NCBI GenBank assembly: GCA_963841965.1
Contig: CAWJES010000016.1
Location: 1-9,094, forward strand
Direction of reading: 5' to 3'
DNA length: 9,094 nucleotides
Source of the DNA: Palsa-459 sp963841965
GTDB taxonomy: Bacteria > Actinomycetota > Acidimicrobiia > Acidimicrobiales > RAAP-2
Shown: positions 4,996 through 9,094 of the stretch, one piece after another
Layout of the letters: the number at the start of each line of letters is the position of its first letter
Numbering within the stretch: the first letter of the stretch is position 1
Translations under genes and position numbers: made by a program
The notes under the pieces: model-generated
What the model was told of the DNA's origin: nothing
The model's input: only the letters and a program-made list of their open reading frames with translations
The model's database searches: none

Positions 4996-6351
4996 ATGTC
5001 GTCTCCAGCCGGAGCTCCATCCGCGCCCCCCGGGCTGCCAGACCCACTCGCCATCCTGAGGACGAGGAGCTACCAGGTCCTTCTCGTGCTCGGTGGCGTG
5101 CTCGGAGTCCCTGTTGCGGTCGTCGCCTACTTCTTCCTTCAGGGTGTGGCCAGGCTCCAGACGGAGATCTACAAGAACCTACCGATCTCGCTGGGGTTCC
5201 ACGGCGCGCCGATCTGGTGGCCGCTCCCATGGCTCGCGCTCTGTGGTGCGCTCGTCGCCATCTCCATCGTGTACCTCCCCGGGACGAGCGGACACGAGCC
5301 ATCCGAGGGTCTCAACACGGGCGGGCCGGTGGACCCGGTCAACCTCTTTGGCGTAGTTGCCGCCGCCTTCGCGACGCTCAGCCTCGGCGCCGTCCTCGGC
5401 CCCGAGGCTCCGCTGATCGCAATTGGCAGCGGGATGGGGGTCCTGGCAGTACACCTCCTGAAGCGCGACGCACCGGCGCAGGCCGTGCTCGTCATCGGCG
5501 CCGCGGGGAGCTTCGCCGCGATCTCTGCCCTGCTGGGTTCTCCCCTGGTCGCCGCGTTCCTGTTGATGGAGATGAGCGGGCTCGGCGGACCGATGATGGA
5601 GATCGTGCTGCTCCCGGGGCTCCTTGCGGCGGGCGTGGGATCGCTCGTGTTCGTCGGACTCAACAGCATGACTGGACTCGGTACATTCTCACTGGCTGTG
5701 ACCGGCATCCCTGCCTTCGGGTCACCGACGCTGGGAGAGTTCCTCTGGGCGATCGGCATCGGGGTGGGGGGTGCCTTGCTCGCCTCGGTCATCTTCCGGA
5801 TCGCGAAGATCTGCCGACGCATCATCGAGGGACGCCGGCTGCTCCTGACCCCTGTCGCGGGCTTGGCCATTGCCGGCATCGCGATGGCCTTCGAAGCTGG
5901 CACGGGTCGGGGATCGACGACGGTGCTCTTCTCCGGACAGTCAGCACTGCCGGCGCTCGTGCAGCATGCTGCGGGCTGGACCGTGGGTGCGCTGCTCCTC
6001 TTGATGCTGTGCAAGGGGCTTGCGTACTCGGTCTCGCTGGGAGGCTTCCGCGGCGGTCCGATCTTCCCGAGCATGTTCCTCGGTGCCGCTGGGGGCATCG
6101 CCCTATCGCACCTCCCGGGCCTCCCCTTGATGGCAGGTGTCGCGATGGGCGTCGGCGCGGTCATCGCCGGTGCGCTGAAGATGCCGCTTACGGCCGTTCT
6201 CCTTCCAAGCGTCATGTTCGTCTCGGACTCGATTCCGCTCATGCCCCTGGTGATCGTGGCGGTCGTGGTCTCCTACATTGTGTCCACCCAACTCGCCGCA
6301 ATGGGCGCGCAGCACCCCGACGCTCAGCCGGCAAGCACCCCGCACGGCTGA
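4996..6351 (+). CDS. ClC-family chloride channel or H+/Cl- antiporter
   Basis: The 451-residue integral membrane protein has the ClC repeat pattern of many tilted hydrophobic helices. The family's anion-selectivity regions occur in order but in variant form. GTSGHEPSEG (96-105) stands where GSGIPE is usual. GAVLGPEAPL (131-140) stands where GKEGP is usual and keeps the external gating glutamate as E137. GGFRGGPIFP (349-358) matches GGxFxP. FLLMEM (188-193) aligns with the FIIEEM of the E. coli antiporter, so E192 would be the internal proton glutamate. Having both glutamates suggests coupled H+/Cl- exchange rather than a pure channel, but transport mode cannot be read from sequence with certainty. 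The length suits bacterial ClCs without a CBS domain, and none is seen. The hydrophilic N-terminal 20 residues and the C-terminal tail (437-451) are probably cytoplasmic. It likely serves in acid or ionic stress and acts as a dimer, as known for the family. It is convergent with the GGDEF-EAL gene, 69 bp apart. Confidence 0.92.
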   Translation: MSSPAGAPSAPPGLPDPLAILRTRSYQVLLVLGGVLGVPVAVVAYFFLQGVARLQTEIYKNLPISLGFHGAPIWWPLPWLALCGALVAISIVYLPGTSGHEPSEGLNTGGPVDPVNLFGVVAAAFATLSLGAVLGPEAPLIAIGSGMGVLAVHLLKRDAPAQAVLVIGAAGSFAAISALLGSPLVAAFLLMEMSGLGGPMMEIVLLPGLLAAGVGSLVFVGLNSMTGLGTFSLAVTGIPAFGSPTLGEFLWAIGIGVGGALLASVIFRIAKICRRIIEGRRLLLTPVAGLAIAGIAMAFEAGTGRGSTTVLFSGQSALPALVQHAAGWTVGALLLLMLCKGLAYSVSLGGFRGGPIFPSMFLGAAGGIALSHLPGLPLMAGVAMGVGAVIAGALKMPLTAVLLPSVMFVSDSIPLMPLVIVAVVVSYIVSTQLAAMGAQHPDAQPASTPHG

Positions 6352-6370
6352 GCCCGGTGCTGGATTTCGA

Positions 6371-6392
6371 CGCGCGACAGCGCTTTGGCGCG
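6371..6392. terminator. Weak dyad between the convergent ClC and GGDEF-EAL genes
   Basis: CGCGC (6371-6375) pairs with GCGCG (6388-6392) around a 12-nt loop, in the 69-bp space where both genes must end. The stem is short and no T-run follows on either strand. It is listed only because of its position. Confidence 0.2.
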
Positions 6393-6420
6393 GCGTTCGG
6401 CCTGGACCTCAGCGATTGAG

Positions 6421-8880
6421 CTAACCCGGCGGACGTGCACTCGGCGCGGCGAGCCTCGCCCTCAGCAGATCACCGGTCGCCTCGGCGCTGAGGGGCATGC
6501 CGAGGTGGAAGCCCTGTGCCAGCAGGCACCCGATCTCGCGCAACCGCTCGGCCTGCAGCTCGCTCTCGACGCCCTCGGCGATCGTGGTCAGCCCGAGGGT
6601 CCCCGCGAGCTGGACGATCGCGCGGCAGAGGTGCGTCAACTGTGCCCGCTCCGCGACCGTGCTCACGAAAGACCGGTCAATCTTGAGGATGTCGATCGGC
6701 AACTGCTCGAGGTGCGAGAGGGACGAGTAGCCGGTCCCGAAGTCGTCGATCGCAACCCGGACACCGAGGTCGGCAAGTGCGCGCAGGTTGCGCACTGCTG
6801 CCTCGAGGTCGCGCATCACTGCGCTTTCGGTGATCTCGATGATCAGGTTCTTCGGCTCGAATCCGCTCGTGCGGAGCGACTCCGAGACGCTCGCAGCGAT
6901 GGAGGTGTCGATCATCTCGCGGGCGGACAGGTTGACGCTGATCTGGAGGTCGGAACGGGCGAGCCCCGCCTCCTGCCAGCTGCGTGCCTGCGACCCGGCT
7001 TCGGCGAGCACGTACCGGTCAATAGCGTCGATGAGTCCGATCTCCTCAGCGAACGGGATGAAGTCCGCCGGTTGGAGCAACCCCTTCTCTGGATGCTGCC
7101 ACCGCACGAGTGCCTCGAATCCGACGATCTCCCCGCCGGCCAGATCGAGGATCGGCTGATAGTGCACGATGAACTCGTCGCCTATCACAGCCCGGCGCAG
7201 ATCGGCCTCGAGCTCGAGCCGGGTGACGACTGCGGTGTGCATCTGATCCTGGAACTCCTCGTACCGGTTCTTCCCCTGGTTCTTCGCCATGTACATGGCG
7301 AGGTCGGCATTGCTGAGCAGCTGTTCCCCGTCGCTGTCGGATACCCCGAACGTGATGCCGATGCTTGCGGTCACAAGGACGCTCTGCGTCCCGACGAGGA
7401 TCGGCTTGCGCAGCGCGGCGAGGATCCTGTCCGCCAGCCTGATGACCGCGTCGTGGTTGTCCGCATCCTCGATCAAGACCGCGAACTCGTCCCCGCCGAG
7501 GCGGGCGGCCGTGTCACCCGAGCGCAGGCAGCCGACCAGAACCTCCGCGACCGCGACGAGGAGCTCGTCGCCCATCAGATGGCCGAGGCTGTCGTTGATC
7601 ATCTTGAAGTTGTCCAGGTCGAGGAACAGGACCGCGACGTACTTGTGGGTCCGCTCGATCCTGGCGATCGCCTGGTTCATGCGGTCGCGGAAGAGCGCCT
7701 TGTTGGCGAGTCCGGTCAGCGCATCATGGAACGCCTGATGGACGAGATCGTCCTCGAGCCGCTTCTGCTCGGTGACGTCGCTGAAGCTCCAGACCCTGCC
7801 GACGACGTCGTCTCCGACGAACTGCGGCTTGGAGAAACGCTCGAAGACGCGCCCGTCCCTGAACACGATCAGGTCCTTGCTCTCGGAGCGGGGTTGCGCG
7901 TAAAGGTGCTCGACCCCCGCCACGAACGCCTCGGGATCCACCAGCTGGTCGACGACGAAGGCGATGGTCTCGATATCACTTCGGTGCGCGAGGACCTCCT
8001 CGGGCAGGTGCCACATCTCGGCGAACTGCTGGTTGAAACTCGTGATCCTGCGTTCCGAGTCGACGACCAGGAGGCCGTCCGCCGTCGAGTCGAAGGTCGC
8101 GTTGAGGAGGGAGAGCGTGCTTCGCAGCTCGAGTTCGGCGGCTACCCGCGACGAGACGTCATGAGCAGTCACGACGAGACCGGCGACGGTGGGGTCGTCG
8201 AGGAGGTTCACGATCATGAGCTCGAAGGAGATGGCCTCGACCGCATCGTGATCAATCAGCCGCACCCCGACGACCACCGGGTGGGTGGCGGTCGCTCCCC
8301 GGAGCGCCTCGGTGATCGCCGCTTCCAGCGTCGCGTGGTCCTCGGGTGCGACGATGTTGGCGAGGGGCTGGTGTTCCACGAGCTCCGGATCATGTCCCAG
8401 GATCCTCGTGAGCGCGCCCGAGACGGAGTCGATGATCCCGGTCGGCGAGACGAGCATCATGATCGTGGTCGCGTTGTGAACGAGCGATCGGAATCGCGCA
8501 ACATCGTCGCGAGCGACCTCGAAGCGCCTCCGTTCGGTCAGGTCCCGGATGCTGAACAGCACCGCGCCCTCTTGGAACCACCCCACCGGAGCCCCGATGA
8601 GCTCGACCAGGCGCCAGCTGGAGTCGATCAGCACGCGGATCTCGAGGGGATTGCCGACCTCCTTGTCCTGCACGGTCTCGAGTGACCGCAGGACGAGCTC
8701 AAGGTCGTCCCCGTGCACGAACCCGAGGGCAGACATGCCGATTGAGAACTGGAGGGATCGATTGAAGAGCCGCTCGGCGAACTCGTTCGCCCAGATGATG
8801 TTGCCGGAGGCGTCGAGGATGACGACGACCTCGGGAAGTTCGCCGAACAGCCGGGCTAGTGACTGGTCCTCGATCGCCAT
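6421..8880 (-). CDS. PAS-PAS-PAS-GGDEF-EAL cyclic-di-GMP synthase/phosphodiesterase
   Basis: The 819-residue protein has no membrane segment and should be cytosolic. Three PAS-like sensor domains occupy about 5-115, 128-245 and 255-375; the third ends in the typical SDVTEQKRLED linker. The GGDEF domain (about 378-540) has an intact RLGGDEF (GGDEF at 462-466) and DLDNFKMIND (421-430), and so should make cyclic-di-GMP from two GTP. RSGD at 453-456 sits five residues before GGDEF, the exact place of the inhibitory RxxD product site. The EAL domain (about 550-805) keeps E589-A590-L591, SVNLSA, EITES, DDFGTGYSS (712-720), K733 and AEGVE (768-772), all needed for hydrolysis to pGpG. Both activities therefore look possible, with the PAS domains probably setting the balance. 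The signal they sense is unknown. The ATG at 8880 is preceded by GAGGGG 13 nt upstream, rather far. No neighbour points to an output system. Confidence 0.96.
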   Translation of the reverse strand: MAIEDQSLARLFGELPEVVVILDASGNIIWANEFAERLFNRSLQFSIGMSALGFVHGDDLELVLRSLETVQDKEVGNPLEIRVLIDSSWRLVELIGAPVGWFQEGAVLFSIRDLTERRRFEVARDDVARFRSLVHNATTIMMLVSPTGIIDSVSGALTRILGHDPELVEHQPLANIVAPEDHATLEAAITEALRGATATHPVVVGVRLIDHDAVEAISFELMIVNLLDDPTVAGLVVTAHDVSSRVAAELELRSTLSLLNATFDSTADGLLVVDSERRITSFNQQFAEMWHLPEEVLAHRSDIETIAFVVDQLVDPEAFVAGVEHLYAQPRSESKDLIVFRDGRVFERFSKPQFVGDDVVGRVWSFSDVTEQKRLEDDLVHQAFHDALTGLANKALFRDRMNQAIARIERTHKYVAVLFLDLDNFKMINDSLGHLMGDELLVAVAEVLVGCLRSGDTAARLGGDEFAVLIEDADNHDAVIRLADRILAALRKPILVGTQSVLVTASIGITFGVSDSDGEQLLSNADLAMYMAKNQGKNRYEEFQDQMHTAVVTRLELEADLRRAVIGDEFIVHYQPILDLAGGEIVGFEALVRWQHPEKGLLQPADFIPFAEEIGLIDAIDRYVLAEAGSQARSWQEAGLARSDLQISVNLSAREMIDTSIAASVSESLRTSGFEPKNLIIEITESAVMRDLEAAVRNLRALADLGVRVAIDDFGTGYSSLSHLEQLPIDILKIDRSFVSTVAERAQLTHLCRAIVQLAGTLGLTTIAEGVESELQAERLREIGCLLAQGFHLGMPLSAEATGDLLRARLAAPSARPPG

Positions 8881-9094
8881 CGCTCTATTTCTACCCCTCG
8901 GAGGTTTAGTGCGCGGACCTGCAGATGGATCTGCGTGTGGTCCTGGCCGCTTGTTCGACGATGCCGACCCGGTTGGCCGGCTCCATCTCGGACGCCGACC
9001 ACGTCGCGTGCCTCAGTTGGGACCCTAGTGCCTCGGCATCCGTCGGGCCATGGGTCGGCAGCACTCCCGGCGGTCGGCTTTCGTGCACCGCTAG
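8881..9094. promoter_or_regulatory. Upstream region of the GGDEF-EAL gene with a strong hairpin
   Basis: No gene is visible in these 214 bp. On the minus strand they form the 5' region of the GGDEF-EAL gene. A compound dyad lies at 8915-8943: outer arms GGACC (8915-8919) and GGTCC (8939-8943), inner arms GCAGAT (8921-8926) and ATCTGC (8929-8934). It ends 34 bp before the start codon, where an operator or leader hairpin would lie. No cyclic-di-GMP riboswitch consensus is recognisable, and I could not place a convincing -35/-10 pair. Confidence 0.4.

Noticed and set aside
5169..6419. Long alternative frames over the ClC gene (400 codons plus strand, 357 codons minus strand)
   Set aside because: They overlap a protein with the ClC motifs in order and show no hydrophobic pattern or motif of their own.
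6385..8685. A 766-codon plus-strand open frame opposite the GGDEF-EAL gene
   Set aside because: It is the antisense of a clear multidomain protein. Its translation is a charge-rich, low-complexity D/E/R/L/V mix with no domain, as expected from the complement of GC-rich codons.
8881..9094. A cyclic-di-GMP riboswitch ahead of the GGDEF-EAL gene
   Set aside because: The idea fits the gene, but I cannot find the conserved GEMM core or its two-helix layout. Only an unrelated dyad is visible.
1..9094. CRISPR array, insertion sequence ends, toxin-antitoxin pair, restriction or other defence genes
   Set aside because: I looked on both strands and saw no regularly spaced repeats, transposase motifs, or defence-type domains.

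Overview
The window looks like chromosomal DNA of a high-GC actinobacterium, possibly an uncultured lineage. The base composition is strongly GC-rich. The one tRNA gene has no encoded CCA, one gene starts with TTG behind a near-perfect Shine-Dalgarno, and the proteins (DUF2142 type, UbiA type, a variant ClC, a PAS-GGDEF-EAL protein) are all common in Actinobacteria. No taxonomic marker here places it more exactly.

Left part (1-1024): a tRNA-Lys(UUU) gene sits at the edge of the window. About 70 bp downstream, pointing back at it, lies a decayed phage-type tyrosine recombinase (about 142-630, minus strand) with an internal stop and no recognisable catalytic tyrosine. This is the usual layout of an element integrated at a tRNA 3' end, now a relic. 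The stretch from 631 to 1001 has no gene I can support. It ends in an exceptional 13-bp perfect inverted repeat (1002-1036) that covers the proposed start of the next gene.

Middle part (1025-4532, all plus strand): a DUF2142 polytopic membrane protein (1025-2536), a gene-free 497-bp stretch, a UbiA-family prenyltransferase (3034-3903), and a small secreted helical protein with two cysteines (4113-4532) whose TTG start is fixed by AAGGAGG. The genes are far apart, so they are probably separate transcription units. DUF2142 proteins resemble GT-C transferases and UbiA proteins act on polyprenyl substrates, so a shared cell-envelope lipid role is possible but unproven.

Right part (4533-9094): another gene-poor stretch (4533-4995), then a ClC-family chloride channel/antiporter (4996-6351) with variant selectivity motifs but both gating glutamates. 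Convergent to it is a large PAS-PAS-PAS-GGDEF-EAL protein (6421-8880, minus strand) with apparently intact cyclic-di-GMP synthesis and degradation sites and an inhibitory RxxD site. Its upstream region (8881-9094) carries a strong hairpin.

I found no defence system, CRISPR array, insertion sequence or biosynthetic cluster. The most notable items are the decayed integrase at the tRNA, the 13-bp dyad at the DUF2142 start, the leader of the small secreted protein, and the variant ClC.
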